35,880 nucleotides of DNA, from contig DDQG01000034.1 of assembly GCA_002342585.1 (NCBI GenBank), forward strand, positions 1 through 35,880, read 5' to 3'. Source of the DNA: Prevotellaceae bacterium UBA2448 (GTDB lineage Bacteria > Bacteroidota > Bacteroidia > Bacteroidales > Bacteroidaceae). Positions 16,515-24,246 of the stretch are shown in pieces. Both the position numbers and the translations under genes were made by a program. Every line of letters starts with the position of its first letter. Position 1 is the first letter of the stretch. Below the pieces are notes generated by a model that was given only the letters and a program-made list of their open reading frames with translations, was not told the DNA's origin and ran no database searches.

Positions 16515-18584
16515 ATGACCCATAACAACACTCGTAAATCTCTCTGTATGCTCTTTGGCATACTTATTTGTATTACTGCTGTAGCTGCAGTACAACTGAA
16601 AACTCTGACTGACAAAGAACACACTACTCTATCCGACATCAGCAAACTTCTTACTGACTACCTCTCGGCTCCCGTTGCCCAGAGTGAGGCAAAACAGCAG
16701 GCAGCACTTAAGATTACCGATATCACAAACGCTATCGACGAATACATCAACACACCCATAACTCAGAAAACTCCGAAGGTGTATCTGCTCGATATTACCA
16801 AAAGAATTTCTGAGATAGAACTCTCCAACCGCAACGTCTATTCAGCTGAATACATGCTAGAAGTAGCAGGTATCAGTTCGTTTACTACTCAGTCTTTAGA
16901 GGAAGCGCTTGAGAAGAGTACGATGATTCTGATTTCTTCCGAAGTGAAGAAGAATGCTTTCACCGCCGCCGAACTGGTTCAGTTGAAGCAATGGGTTGAA
17001 GACGGAGGCATCCTCATCTCTCCAGCTTTGACAAGTGTGAACAGCAATACCGACGCAACTGCAGCAACTCGCGACCTCTTCGGAGTGTCTGCCAGTTCGC
17101 AGAATAAAAACCGCTATCGCCTCCTTTGGGCTGAAGACCACTATGAGGACAAGGAACTCGAATATATCGACGAACCCGAAGAACGCACTACATCGCTCGG
17201 ACAGGGTAAGAAACTGACTGGTGAAAGCATCAAGACCTTTGCCTACACACTTACCGAAGATGCCAATGCCGAAATCCTGGCACATTTCGACGATGGCGGC
17301 AATGCAGTCATCCGTCGTCAGTTGGGCGAAGGCACAATCTATCTCTTCGGTTACCTCTGGCGCGATGTCATTCAGAGAGCACAGCTGAACAAAGACTTCG
17401 AGGCACAGCGAATCAACACCAATGCCTTCGAACCCTCAGCCGACATGACTTTGCTCTTCCTTCGTAGTGCCTACACCAAAAACCGTCGTGTGAGTGTATG
17501 GAAATTCACTATCCCTGCCGGATACGAATCCCTCATCATTCCTACTCACGACTGCGACTCCCGTACCGCCTACGACTCTATGTTCTATATGTCTGAGTAC
17601 GAACGCGACCTGAAGGTGAAAGCACATTACTTCCTCACAGTTCATAACTTCCGCGACGCACCATACCTCTCTGCATTCTACGACGACATAACAAAGCAGA
17701 AATCGCGTCTGCTCATTCAGGACGGACACACAGTAGGCAGCCATAGTATCTGCCACTATCCTGACTTCAGCATCACAGACCGATTCCCTCTTACAGTAGT
17801 CACTCGTGAGGAATATGCAGCTACTACCCACCATACTGACGACGGCTCTGCTACAGGACTCTCCACTGGTGGTTCCACATGGGCTGAAGTAGTACTCTCA
17901 AAACAGATTATCGAAGAGGATCACGGCAATCATGTGCGTTCATTCCGCACTGGCCACCTCTGCATGAACAATAATATCCCTGAAGCAGAACAGATGGGCG
18001 AATACGACTTTGCATCCTGTTTCGCAGCAGGCGACGTACTCAGTCAGTTTCCCTATCGCGAACGCTTAGGCAGAAGTTGGGATGGCGACTTCAACGGAGT
18101 ACTCGAAATGCCGCTTCACATCTCCGACGTCATTAGTGCCGACCCAATCAACGAAAACAACTGGATGGAAAAACCGGCTATGTGGCACGAAGTACAAGGT
18201 AAGCTGCAAGGCAACTACGCACCAGCAATACTGCTCATCCACCCGAACCGCAAATGGAAAATGCTTGCAGAGAAGATGCTTGTTGAAATGACAGACCTCA
18301 CACGTGTCGGCATATATAGCTTTGAAGACTTCGGAGACTTCTGGAATGCACGTCGCAACCTCACCTTCGACTATGGTTACGATGAAAAAACAGGCATCCT
18401 CGAAATCTTCCTCTCCGCTGAAGGAACAGCAGACATAAAGAAACACCACATCTGTTTCGCTGCCGACATAGATGGCACTACCGAAAACGTGAAAACCGTT
18501 CATGCCTTCGATGTCAACGGAAATCGCATCCCAGGTGCTTACTACAAACCACTCAACAACAATCGAATCCTCATAAGTCTCTAA
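16515..18584 (+). CDS. Secreted two-domain protein with NodB (polysaccharide deacetylase)-like domain
   Basis: The 689-residue product has an N-terminal hydrophobic signal or anchor (about 8-27). The first domain (about 85-310) has alternating strands and the pattern V-E-D-G-G-I-L-I-S-P, resembling a class I glutamine-amidotransferase/ThuA-like fold. The second (about 335-610) carries NodB motifs: H345-D346-C-D348 for the catalytic Asp pair, H410-S-I-C-H414 for metal-binding histidines, F-R-T-G-H (477-481) and L-I-H-P (574-577). A beta-rich tail follows. The NodB family removes acetyl groups from glycans, and a metal-dependent carbohydrate esterase role is plausible. The non-canonical spacing in motif 1 (T-H-D-C-D instead of T-F-D-D) makes the substrate uncertain. 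It is followed 27 bases later by a small secreted-protein gene. Confidence 0.72.
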   Translation: MTHNNTRKSLCMLFGILICITAVAAVQLKTLTDKEHTTLSDISKLLTDYLSAPVAQSEAKQQAALKITDITNAIDEYINTPITQKTPKVYLLDITKRISEIELSNRNVYSAEYMLEVAGISSFTTQSLEEALEKSTMILISSEVKKNAFTAAELVQLKQWVEDGGILISPALTSVNSNTDATAATRDLFGVSASSQNKNRYRLLWAEDHYEDKELEYIDEPEERTTSLGQGKKLTGESIKTFAYTLTEDANAEILAHFDDGGNAVIRRQLGEGTIYLFGYLWRDVIQRAQLNKDFEAQRINTNAFEPSADMTLLFLRSAYTKNRRVSVWKFTIPAGYESLIIPTHDCDSRTAYDSMFYMSEYERDLKVKAHYFLTVHNFRDAPYLSAFYDDITKQKSRLLIQDGHTVGSHSICHYPDFSITDRFPLTVVTREEYAATTHHTDDGSATGLSTGGSTWAEVVLSKQIIEEDHGNHVRSFRTGHLCMNNNIPEAEQMGEYDFASCFAAGDVLSQFPYRERLGRSWDGDFNGVLEMPLHISDVISADPINENNWMEKPAMWHEVQGKLQGNYAPAILLIHPNRKWKMLAEKMLVEMTDLTRVGIYSFEDFGDFWNARRNLTFDYGYDEKTGILEIFLSAEGTADIKKHHICFAADIDGTTENVKTVHAFDVNGNRIPGAYYKPLNNNRILISL

Positions 18585-18611
18585 CCCCATAACAAATAAA
18601 ACCAGAACATT

Positions 18612-19229
18612 ATGAAACTTACATCATACTTTCAACTTTCAATTCTCCTCCTCATCCCTCAGACTTCTTTCGCTCAGCAAATCAGCGTTCCCGACATGAC
18701 CATTCAGGACGGTAGTGCTGCCACTCTGACAGTAAATCTCACAGATGCAAGCCAATTCAACGCAGCAGGAATGTACATCGAACTGCCGAAAGGATTCTAT
18801 TTTCAGTTGCCACAGATAGGTACAGCAGCTGAAGGCACCACTCAGACCCTTGCATCCAAGGAACAGCAGGCAACCCTTCTGAAATTCGCACTTATCGACA
18901 CAGAAAACAATGCACCATTCTCTCAAGATGGTTCCCTCCTCACAGCCTCAATAGCATGTGAGTCAAACATCGCAAGTGGCGAATACACAGGAAAACTGAG
19001 AACCATCGAACTATCTAATACTAGCACCAACACACTCACCACCCTGTCCGACCAGACCTTCACTATCAAAGTGACAAACCAGGTAGACGACATCCGTCAG
19101 CTCTCAGCTACAGAGTCCGCCCCAATACAGATATACAATACCGCAGGACAGCAGCAACCAACTGCCACCAATGGTATTTACATCTACAAACTCGCCAACG
19201 GAGAAGTCAAAAAAATCATAGTAAAATAA
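18612..19229 (+). CDS. Secreted beta-sandwich protein with sorting-domain-like C-terminus
   Basis: The 205-residue product has a signal peptide (cleavage after S-F-A near residue 21) and a Thr/Ser/Asn-rich beta domain (24-150). This domain resembles cohesin-like or other Ig-type sandwich modules: V-P-D-M-T-I-Q-D-G-S-A-A-T-L-T-V, then F-N-A-A-G-M-Y-I-E-L-P. The last 35 residues (I-Q-I-Y-N-T-A-G-Q ... N-G-I-Y-I-Y-K-L-A-N-G-E-V-K-K-I-I-V-K) look like the type IX-secretion or degenerate T9SS-like C-terminal tail common in Prevotella. No enzyme motif is present. It is probably co-transcribed with the NodB-like gene. The stop is the first base of a heptamer tract. Confidence 0.65.
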   Translation: MKLTSYFQLSILLLIPQTSFAQQISVPDMTIQDGSAATLTVNLTDASQFNAAGMYIELPKGFYFQLPQIGTAAEGTTQTLASKEQQATLLKFALIDTENNAPFSQDGSLLTASIACESNIASGEYTGKLRTIELSNTSTNTLTTLSDQTFTIKVTNQVDDIRQLSATESAPIQIYNTAGQQQPTATNGIYIYKLANGEVKKIIVK

Positions 19230-19291
19230 CGAAAGACGAAAAACGAAAGACGAAAGACGAAAAACCGTAAACGATAAACGGTAAACTAATT
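19229..19291. repeat. Heptamer tract 5
   Basis: Nine consecutive units in one register, beginning ACGAAAG, ACGAAAA, ACGAAAG, ACGAAAG, ACGAAAA and then ACCGTAA, ACGATAA, ACGGTAA, ACTAATT. The tract fills the gap between two convergent genes and touches both stop codons. Confidence 0.85.
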
Positions 19292-20101
19292 TTCAATTTT
19301 CTCCTTAATCCATTCTTTCAGATAAGGTTTCAGTTCGTCATAACTGAAAGATAGAGAAGTCTGTCCGAGCGCATAAGGAGCGATATCATACTGATTGAAG
19401 AAAAACGACAGACTATCCTTATCCATCCAGAAATTCTGAGGCAGGAACATATCCACCATCTCGAGGAATCCCTTCTCGTGGAGTTCCTCGAGAGTCTTCA
19501 CCTCCTCGCGGTCCATCAACTTCTTAGTCAGCAACCCCTTCAGTGTATTTGAACACGAATCGGAAAACACATCCCACAGTCCCAAAGTTCTTCCTGTCTG
19601 CATATCAAATCGCTGAATAGTCACCAGCTGAGTCGGATGAGCCCCACCACCATAATAATCCTCGTGAAACGTATAATTGATGACGCCGTTAAGTCCTACG
19701 TCAGCCGTACCGATGATATGATCATAGCAAGTCATCAGATACTCCTCCGCCTTGAACTCCTCCTTCTTCTTTTCGATAAACGCATCGATAGCCTCTTTCA
19801 CCGACAGGTACGACGACTGTCCCAGCATCTTCGTGACTATATAATTATTTATCTTCACAGCAGCAGTCGAATCGATATTCTCGTTTGCCACAACTGAATC
19901 GAGCGACACACTCACGTCAAACATCAGTTCCTCGTCACCAGCCTCCTCATCCGCAGGCAGAGTCTTCAATTCGGCAGTCTTCACCCTTACCGCACTCGCC
20001 ACCTTATTTATCTGAGCACCACCCACGCTACTGGTTTCCGAACAACCAGCTACAGCAAACAGCACACATGCAGTGACAAAAGAAAAAATAAAACCTCTCA
20101 T
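19286..20101 (-). CDS. DUF3298-type lipoprotein (RsiV/PdaC-like)
   Basis: The 271-residue product has a lipoprotein signal with lipobox V-A-G-C (Cys 20). The pattern is that of DUF4163/DUF3298 proteins: a charged N-terminal segment, Y-G-G-G-A-H-P-T with an N-Y-T-F strand before it, a G-R-T-L-G-L-W-D-V-F-S-D motif, and late F-F-F-N-Q-Y-D-I-A-P-Y-A-L-G. In Bacillus this domain occurs in the lysozyme-binding anti-sigma RsiV and in the deacetylase PdaC. Free lipoprotein versions have no established function. I start at 20101. The frame is open to 20191, but the -7 box (complement of 20126-20133) and the lipoprotein signal both favour the downstream ATG. Confidence 0.82.
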   Translation of the reverse strand: MRGFIFSFVTACVLFAVAGCSETSSVGGAQINKVASAVRVKTAELKTLPADEEAGDEELMFDVSVSLDSVVANENIDSTAAVKINNYIVTKMLGQSSYLSVKEAIDAFIEKKKEEFKAEEYLMTCYDHIIGTADVGLNGVINYTFHEDYYGGGAHPTQLVTIQRFDMQTGRTLGLWDVFSDSCSNTLKGLLTKKLMDREEVKTLEELHEKGFLEMVDMFLPQNFWMDKDSLSFFFNQYDIAPYALGQTSLSFSYDELKPYLKEWIKEKIEN

Positions 20102-20125
20102 TTCTTCATTTAGAATTTCAGGTTG

Positions 20126-20133
20126 CGAAGATA
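20126..20133 (-). promoter_or_regulatory. -7 box TATCTTCG of the DUF3298 gene
   Basis: TAnnTTCG on the complement strand, 24 bases before the ATG at 20101. A TTG at the complement of 20158-20160 is a weak -33 candidate. Confidence 0.45.
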
Positions 20134-20194
20134 ACTCTTTTTTTTCTAACCTATGCACAACCTTAAATAAATTATGAGAAAACTTTTTCATAAT

Positions 20195-20226
20195 TTTTGT
20201 AATTCTCTCGCAGACTCGTATATTTG
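20195..20226 (+). promoter_or_regulatory. Promoter of the scaffold/GGGtGRT operon
   Basis: TTTTTG ending near 20199 and TATATTTG at 20219-20226, spaced about 19 bases. The leader to the ATG at 20290 is about 57 nt. Confidence 0.6.
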
Positions 20227-20289
20227 CAAAGAAAATCGGATTTTTTCATTTAAAAATAATTTTATTCACACTAAAACACAGTTAGACTT

Positions 20290-20991
20290 ATGGTTTATTC
20301 TAAAGAAGTTCAAGAAATGTGTTGTGTAGCCAAAGGTCCTAACCACGGACCAGCTCCAATCCCTGAAGAGGGCAAATGGATTCAGGCTAAAGAGATCAAA
20401 GACATCTCTGGTATGACACATGGTATCGGTTGGTGTGCTCCACAGCAGGGATGTTGCAAACTCTCCCTGAACGTAAAGGAAGGCATCATCGAAGAGTGTC
20501 TTGTTGAGACAATCGGTTGTTCTGGTATGACACACTCTGCAGCTATGGCATCAGAGATTCTCCCAGGCAAGACAATCCTCGAAGCTCTCAACACCGACCT
20601 CGTTTGCGACGCAATCAACACAGCTATGCGCGAACTCTTCCTCCAGATCGTTTACGGACGTACACAGAGTGCATTCTCTGAGGGCGGACTTGTAATCGGT
20701 TCCGGACTCGAAGACCTCGGCAAAGGCCTCGTATCTCAATGCGGCACACTCTACGGCACAAAGCTCAAGGGTACTCGTTACCTCCAGCTCACAGAAGGCT
20801 ACATCACAAAGATGTTCCTCGATGCCGACAACGAAGTATGCGGTTACGAATATGTACACATGGGTAAGTTCATGGATGCCATCAAGAAAGGCATGGATGC
20901 AAACGAAGCCCTCAAGAGCGTAACAGGCACATACGGCCGTACAAAGCCAGAACAGGGAATTGTTAAATGCATTGATCCACGTAAAGAATAA
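20290..20991 (+). CDS. NifU/IscU-like iron-sulfur cluster scaffold protein
   Basis: The 233-residue protein contains a central NifU N-terminal-type segment: G-C-C-K-L-S-L-N-V-K-E-G-I-I-E-E, then T-I-G-C-S-G-M-T-H-S-A-A-M-A-S-E and G-K-T-I-L-E-A-L. By alignment with IscU, Cys 55/56 and Cys 77 match the first two cluster ligands. The third is less clear, with Cys 106 and Cys 151 as candidates. An extra C-C at 11-12 and a C-terminal extension of about 90 residues set it apart from IscU. It lies 14 bases before the GGGtGRT gene. This pairing is known in anaerobes. Codon choice is strongly biased (Thr mostly ACA, many AAC/TTC/CTC), suggesting high expression. Confidence 0.85.
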   Translation: MVYSKEVQEMCCVAKGPNHGPAPIPEEGKWIQAKEIKDISGMTHGIGWCAPQQGCCKLSLNVKEGIIEECLVETIGCSGMTHSAAMASEILPGKTILEALNTDLVCDAINTAMRELFLQIVYGRTQSAFSEGGLVIGSGLEDLGKGLVSQCGTLYGTKLKGTRYLQLTEGYITKMFLDADNEVCGYEYVHMGKFMDAIKKGMDANEALKSVTGTYGRTKPEQGIVKCIDPRKE

Positions 20992-20996
20992 GGAGG
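20991..20996 (+). promoter_or_regulatory. Shine-Dalgarno AGGAGG before the GGGtGRT gene
   Basis: A full AGGAGG overlaps the last base of the scaffold stop codon and lies nine bases before the ATG at 21006. Most genes in this window lack any such site, as is normal for Bacteroidetes. It fixes the start and fits high expression. Confidence 0.6.
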
Positions 20997-21005
20997 AAAC
21001 AGACT

Positions 21006-22016
21006 ATGATTAGAGAAGTAAAATTTGAAAGTCAAGACCGTCGTATGAAGCAGATCCTTGCTGCTCTCAACGAAAACGGCATTTCCTCTATCGAAGAGGC
21101 AAACGAAATCTGCGAAAAGGCAGGTCTCGACCCATACATCACATGTGAAGAAACACAGCGTATCTGCTTCGAAAATGCAAAGTGGGCATACGTAGTTGGT
21201 TCTGCAATTGCACTGAAGAAAGGTTGCAAGAACGCAGCTGACGCAGCTGAAGCAATCGGTATTGGTCTTCAGGCATTCTGTATTCCTGGTTCAGTAGCCG
21301 ACGACCGTAAGGTAGGTCTTGGTCACGGAAACCTCGCAGCTCGTCTTCTCCGCGAAGAGACAGAATGTTTCGCATTCCTCGCAGGTCACGAGTCATTCGC
21401 AGCTGCTGAAGGTGCAATCAAGATTGCAGAAATGGCAAACAAAGTACGTAAAAAACCACTTCGTTGCATCCTCAACGGACTTGGCAAAGACGCAGCTATG
21501 ATCATCTCTCGTATCAACGGCTTCACATACGTACAGACAAAGTTCGACTACTTCACAGGTGAACTCAAGGTTGTAAAGACTAAGGCATACTCTGATGGTC
21601 CTCGTGCAAAGGTAAACTGCTACGGAGCTGATGACGTACGCGAAGGCGTAGCAATCCTTTGGAAGGAGAACGTAGATGTATCAATCACAGGTAACTCTAC
21701 AAACCCAACTCGTTTCCAGCACCCAGTAGCAGGTACATACAAGAAAGAACGTGTACTTGCAGGCAAGCCATACTTCTCAGTTGCATCAGGTGGTGGTACA
21801 GGTCGTACCCTTCACCCAGACAACATGGCAGCAGGTCCAGCAAGCTATGGTATGACAGATACCCTCGGCCGTATGCACTCAGATGCACAGTTCGCAGGTT
21901 CTTCTTCAGTACCAGCACACGTAGAGATGATGGGCTTCCTCGGCATTGGTAACAACCCAATGGTAGGATGTACAGTAGCTTGTGCCGTAAACGTAGCACT
22001 CGCACTCAACAAGTAA
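21006..22016 (+). CDS. GGGtGRT protein
   Basis: The 336-residue protein contains the motif that names the family, G-G-G-T-G-R-T (262-268). It is otherwise soluble, with no signal or membrane segment. It has nine cysteines; those at 47, 54, 74, 92 and 121 are in the first third. A glycine- and alanine-rich region ends the protein (V-G-C-T-V-A-C-A-V-N-V-A). The family is found beside the iron-sulfur scaffold gene and its biochemical role is unknown. Context suggests a function in cluster-dependent or cluster-building chemistry (inference). Codon bias is as strong as in the scaffold gene. Confidence 0.88.
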   Translation: MIREVKFESQDRRMKQILAALNENGISSIEEANEICEKAGLDPYITCEETQRICFENAKWAYVVGSAIALKKGCKNAADAAEAIGIGLQAFCIPGSVADDRKVGLGHGNLAARLLREETECFAFLAGHESFAAAEGAIKIAEMANKVRKKPLRCILNGLGKDAAMIISRINGFTYVQTKFDYFTGELKVVKTKAYSDGPRAKVNCYGADDVREGVAILWKENVDVSITGNSTNPTRFQHPVAGTYKKERVLAGKPYFSVASGGGTGRTLHPDNMAAGPASYGMTDTLGRMHSDAQFAGSSSVPAHVEMMGFLGIGNNPMVGCTVACAVNVALALNK

Positions 22017-22039
22017 TCTCACACATTATTTATATAAAG

Positions 22040-22073
22040 AGCTGACTCGGCAATCGCCCGGTCAGCTTTTTTT
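22040..22073 (+). terminator. Intrinsic terminator after the GGGtGRT gene
   Basis: AGCTGAC (22040-22046) pairs with GTCAGCT (22061-22067), followed by a run of T. It ends just before promoter-leader copy A. Confidence 0.8.
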
Positions 22074-22082
22074 CTATAGAAA

Positions 22083-22145
22083 TTCTGCTACCTTTGTCAC
22101 CAAATGGGAATTTGGTTTGTTATATATATGAACCGGTTTCCTAAA
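22083..22145 (+). repeat. Promoter-leader repeat, copy A
   Basis: A TACCTTTG -7 box (22089-22096) is followed by a 5'-terminal hairpin, CCAAAT (22100-22105) with ATTTGG (22110-22115) around GGGA. Then comes TTTGTTATATATATG and a start codon at 22128 reading M-N-R-F. Nearly the same block occurs at 32574-32640 (copy B), about 58 of 66 bases matching by eye. The differences fall largely in the hairpin, which still folds. Neither copy has a clear -33 TTG. Confidence 0.7.
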
Positions 22146-22259
22146 ATCGACATTCGATTTGGGGCGATTTTCAACATCAATTTGTACGTTTTTCAGCAGA
22201 ATGTCTTGCCATTTTTAGCATCGTTTTTTTACACATTTTTACTGAATTGGGAGTGGTAA
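22128..22259 (+). CDS. Possible 43-residue leader ORF of copy A
   Basis: An ATG 26 bases after the putative transcript start opens 43 codons, with a hydrophobic aromatic-rich C-terminal half. The stop at 22257-22259 is just before the protease promoter. Its start context and first four residues (M-N-R-F) match the 14-codon ORF of copy B, but nothing else does. It may be a leader peptide or a chance ORF. I see no homology. Confidence 0.25.
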   Translation: MNRFPKIDIRFGAIFNINLYVFQQNVLPFLASFFYTFLLNWEW

Positions 22260-22260
22260 A

Positions 22261-22292
22261 TTTGGAGTGTGTTGTAAAAAAAACTACCTTTG
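22261..22292 (+). promoter_or_regulatory. Promoter of the C10 protease gene (TTTG-20-TACCTTTG)
   Basis: TTTG at 22261-22264 and TACCTTTG at 22285-22292. The ATG at 22320 follows after about 20 nt of leader. The in-frame TTG at 22305 would lie almost at the transcript start and is not used here. Confidence 0.65.
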
Positions 22293-22319
22293 TAGCAAAA
22301 TCATTTGTATTATTTATCA

Positions 22320-23993
22320 ATGAAAGTAAATAGAAACATTACAGCTATTGCCGTTACCATTGCTTTCTGCGTAGTATCCATTCCGGCATCGGGACGTCCC
22401 CTCTCACTTAGTCAGGCGAAAGCCAATGCGCTTGCCTTCATCAAAAAATGGGTGATAAAAGAACAAATGACCGAGGGCAGATGGTCCGTTATTGACAACG
22501 ATTCGATGACCCTTGCCGCACAGAATGCCAACTGCTACGTCTTCAACATTGGGAGCAACAATGGATTTGTGGTTGCAGCTGGCGATGACTGTGCTCCAGC
22601 CGTATTGGGTTATTCCGACAAAGGTCATGTGGGTGCTACGATGCCAGACAATATGAAGGCGTGGCTCGACGAGTATGGCCAACAGATGGAAATGCAGAAA
22701 ACGCTAATGGGAGCTGCTGTCAACGATAAAAGCTCTGTTGCCGAACGGGAGGCAATCGCCCCTATGCTCACCACAAAATGGGGACAGGACAATCCTTTCA
22801 ACCTAAAGTGTCCGAGCTATTTCCCCCTCATGCATTGTCCTACGGGTTGCGTGGCTACTGCAATGTCGCAGCTATTGTATTACAACCGAAAGAGTTCCGT
22901 CTGCAAGACAGCAGCAGATATTGAGGATTATACAACAAAGACCAATCAATACCATATAGAATTTGTAGAAAGCGGTACAGAAATCGATTGGGACAATATG
23001 CTCGACAGCTATTCTCTTCTCAGTCCGCAATGCAGCAAACAGGCAGTAGCCAGCCTGATGAGCTACTGCGGAGCAGCCTTGCAGACAGACTACAGACCGG
23101 ATGGTGCAAGTGCCAACTCCGCAGATGTGGTCCAGACCATGGTGAAGTATTTCGACTATAGCAGCGAGGCTGAATACATAGACCGCAATCAGTTTACCAC
23201 CGAGGAATGGGAGCAGCGCATCTACGACGAACTGAAAAAGGGATATCCCGTCTTTTACAAAGGACAGAAGGGAAATACTGCCCACGGCTTTGTCTGTGAT
23301 GGCTATGACGGCAACGGCTACTTTCACATCAACTGGGGATGGAGCGGCGAATCGGACGGCTTCTATCTGCTCTCAGTACTGCGTCCAGAAATAGAAATCA
23401 CCGCTTCCGGTTACACCTTGTATCAGAAAGCTGCGGTTGGTCTGATTCCCAACGGAGTCTATGCAAGGCTAACCCTGACAGACCTCGCTCTGACAGGCAC
23501 CAAGAGTTTTCCGACAGGTGCAGGAAAATCCGTAGTAGTAAACATGACGATGACACTCCAGAACAACTTCAGAGGAGTTTATAGTTTCAACACCGCCATG
23601 GGCTTGTACAAGGACAGTGAATTACTCCAGGTACTACCTATGTCCACATTAAAGGACATGGATTCGGGTAGCGGCAAGACTGTGAGAACCAGATTGTGTG
23701 TACCTGCAGACCTTGATGAGGGAGTATATCTGCTGAAGCCGATGAGCAAGCAGGTGGCACAGGAAGACTGGAAACAGGATGAAGGTGCTGATACATGGCT
23801 TTTAACCCTTGAGGTAAATAATGGCATAATGTCTTTCGAAGAGGGAGATCACTCTGCCACAGGAGTTGCTCATGTCATGAGAGCCGGCAAGGCAAGCGAC
23901 GACGGTAAGATCTATGATTTGAGTGGTCGTCAGGTCATGACCCCAAAACGAGGCATCTTCATAAAAAATAACAAAAAGATTATCTTCCCGTAA
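22320..23993 (+). CDS. Secreted C10-family (streptopain-like) cysteine protease
   Basis: The 557-residue product has a signal peptide (cleavage near A-S-G, residues 23-25). The prodomain of about 120 residues is of Spi/inhibitor type (L-S-Q-A-K-A-N-A-L-A-F-I, then V-V-A-A-G-D-D). The catalytic domain has Cys 177 in P-T-G-C-V-A-T-A-M-S-Q and His 322 in A-H-G-F-V-C-D-G-Y-D, followed by H-I-N-W-G-W. The C-terminal part is an Ig-like region and a short tail D-L-S-G-R-Q-V ... R-G-I-F-I-K-N-N-K-K, a sorting-type C-terminus. The family includes SpeB and Prevotella interpain A. It cuts host or dietary proteins after self-processing of the prodomain. Both catalytic residues are present. Confidence 0.92.
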   Translation: MKVNRNITAIAVTIAFCVVSIPASGRPLSLSQAKANALAFIKKWVIKEQMTEGRWSVIDNDSMTLAAQNANCYVFNIGSNNGFVVAAGDDCAPAVLGYSDKGHVGATMPDNMKAWLDEYGQQMEMQKTLMGAAVNDKSSVAEREAIAPMLTTKWGQDNPFNLKCPSYFPLMHCPTGCVATAMSQLLYYNRKSSVCKTAADIEDYTTKTNQYHIEFVESGTEIDWDNMLDSYSLLSPQCSKQAVASLMSYCGAALQTDYRPDGASANSADVVQTMVKYFDYSSEAEYIDRNQFTTEEWEQRIYDELKKGYPVFYKGQKGNTAHGFVCDGYDGNGYFHINWGWSGESDGFYLLSVLRPEIEITASGYTLYQKAAVGLIPNGVYARLTLTDLALTGTKSFPTGAGKSVVVNMTMTLQNNFRGVYSFNTAMGLYKDSELLQVLPMSTLKDMDSGSGKTVRTRLCVPADLDEGVYLLKPMSKQVAQEDWKQDEGADTWLLTLEVNNGIMSFEEGDHSATGVAHVMRAGKASDDGKIYDLSGRQVMTPKRGIFIKNNKKIIFP

Positions 23994-24041
23994 TATTTGA
24001 TTTCAACATTGCCAGTCATCCATCTTGGTATCATCAAATAT

Positions 24042-24070
24042 AGACACAGATTAATCTGTGTCTTTTTTAT
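24042..24070 (+). terminator. Intrinsic terminator of the C10 protease gene
   Basis: AGACACAGA (24042-24050) pairs perfectly with TCTGTGTCT (24055-24063) around TTAA, then TTTTTATTTT. Confidence 0.85.
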
Positions 24071-24186
24071 TTTATCACAAGGCGGATACAAAAAAAGAAC
24101 TATAGTTAATATCTAAAAATTTGAAGAGAATATCTAATAACAGGTGTTAAAGTTGAAGATGGAGTGATATTTTTTCGTGGCTTTTC

Positions 24187-24218
24187 TTGACAATATCTAA
24201 AACATTAGATTATCTTTG
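24187..24218 (+). promoter_or_regulatory. BlaI-type operator inside the blaI-like promoter
   Basis: TTG at 24187-24189 and -7 box TATCTTTG at 24211-24218 (spacer 21). A perfect inverted repeat ATCTAA-AACA-TTAGAT at 24195-24210 fills the spacer. More ATCTAA half-sites lie upstream, in the region 24108-24140, and one (AATCTAAAA) just downstream near 24228. A repressor bound here would block RNA polymerase, so autoregulation by the adjacent BlaI-type protein is likely. Confidence 0.75.
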
Positions 24219-24246
24219 CGGCAGAAAATCTAAAACTTTAAATAAT

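Noticed and set aside
19229..19291. Heptamer tracts as a CRISPR array
   Set aside because: Units are 7 bases without spacers and the sequence drifts. There are no cas genes and no 25-40 base repeats.
20102..20191. Longer start for the DUF3298 lipoprotein
   Set aside because: The extra 30 residues precede a perfect lipoprotein signal and cross the -7 box at the complement of 20126-20133.
22305..22319. TTG at 22305 as the start of the C10 protease
   Set aside because: It lies about 13 bases after the -7 box, almost at the transcript start. The ATG at 22320 begins a normal signal peptide.
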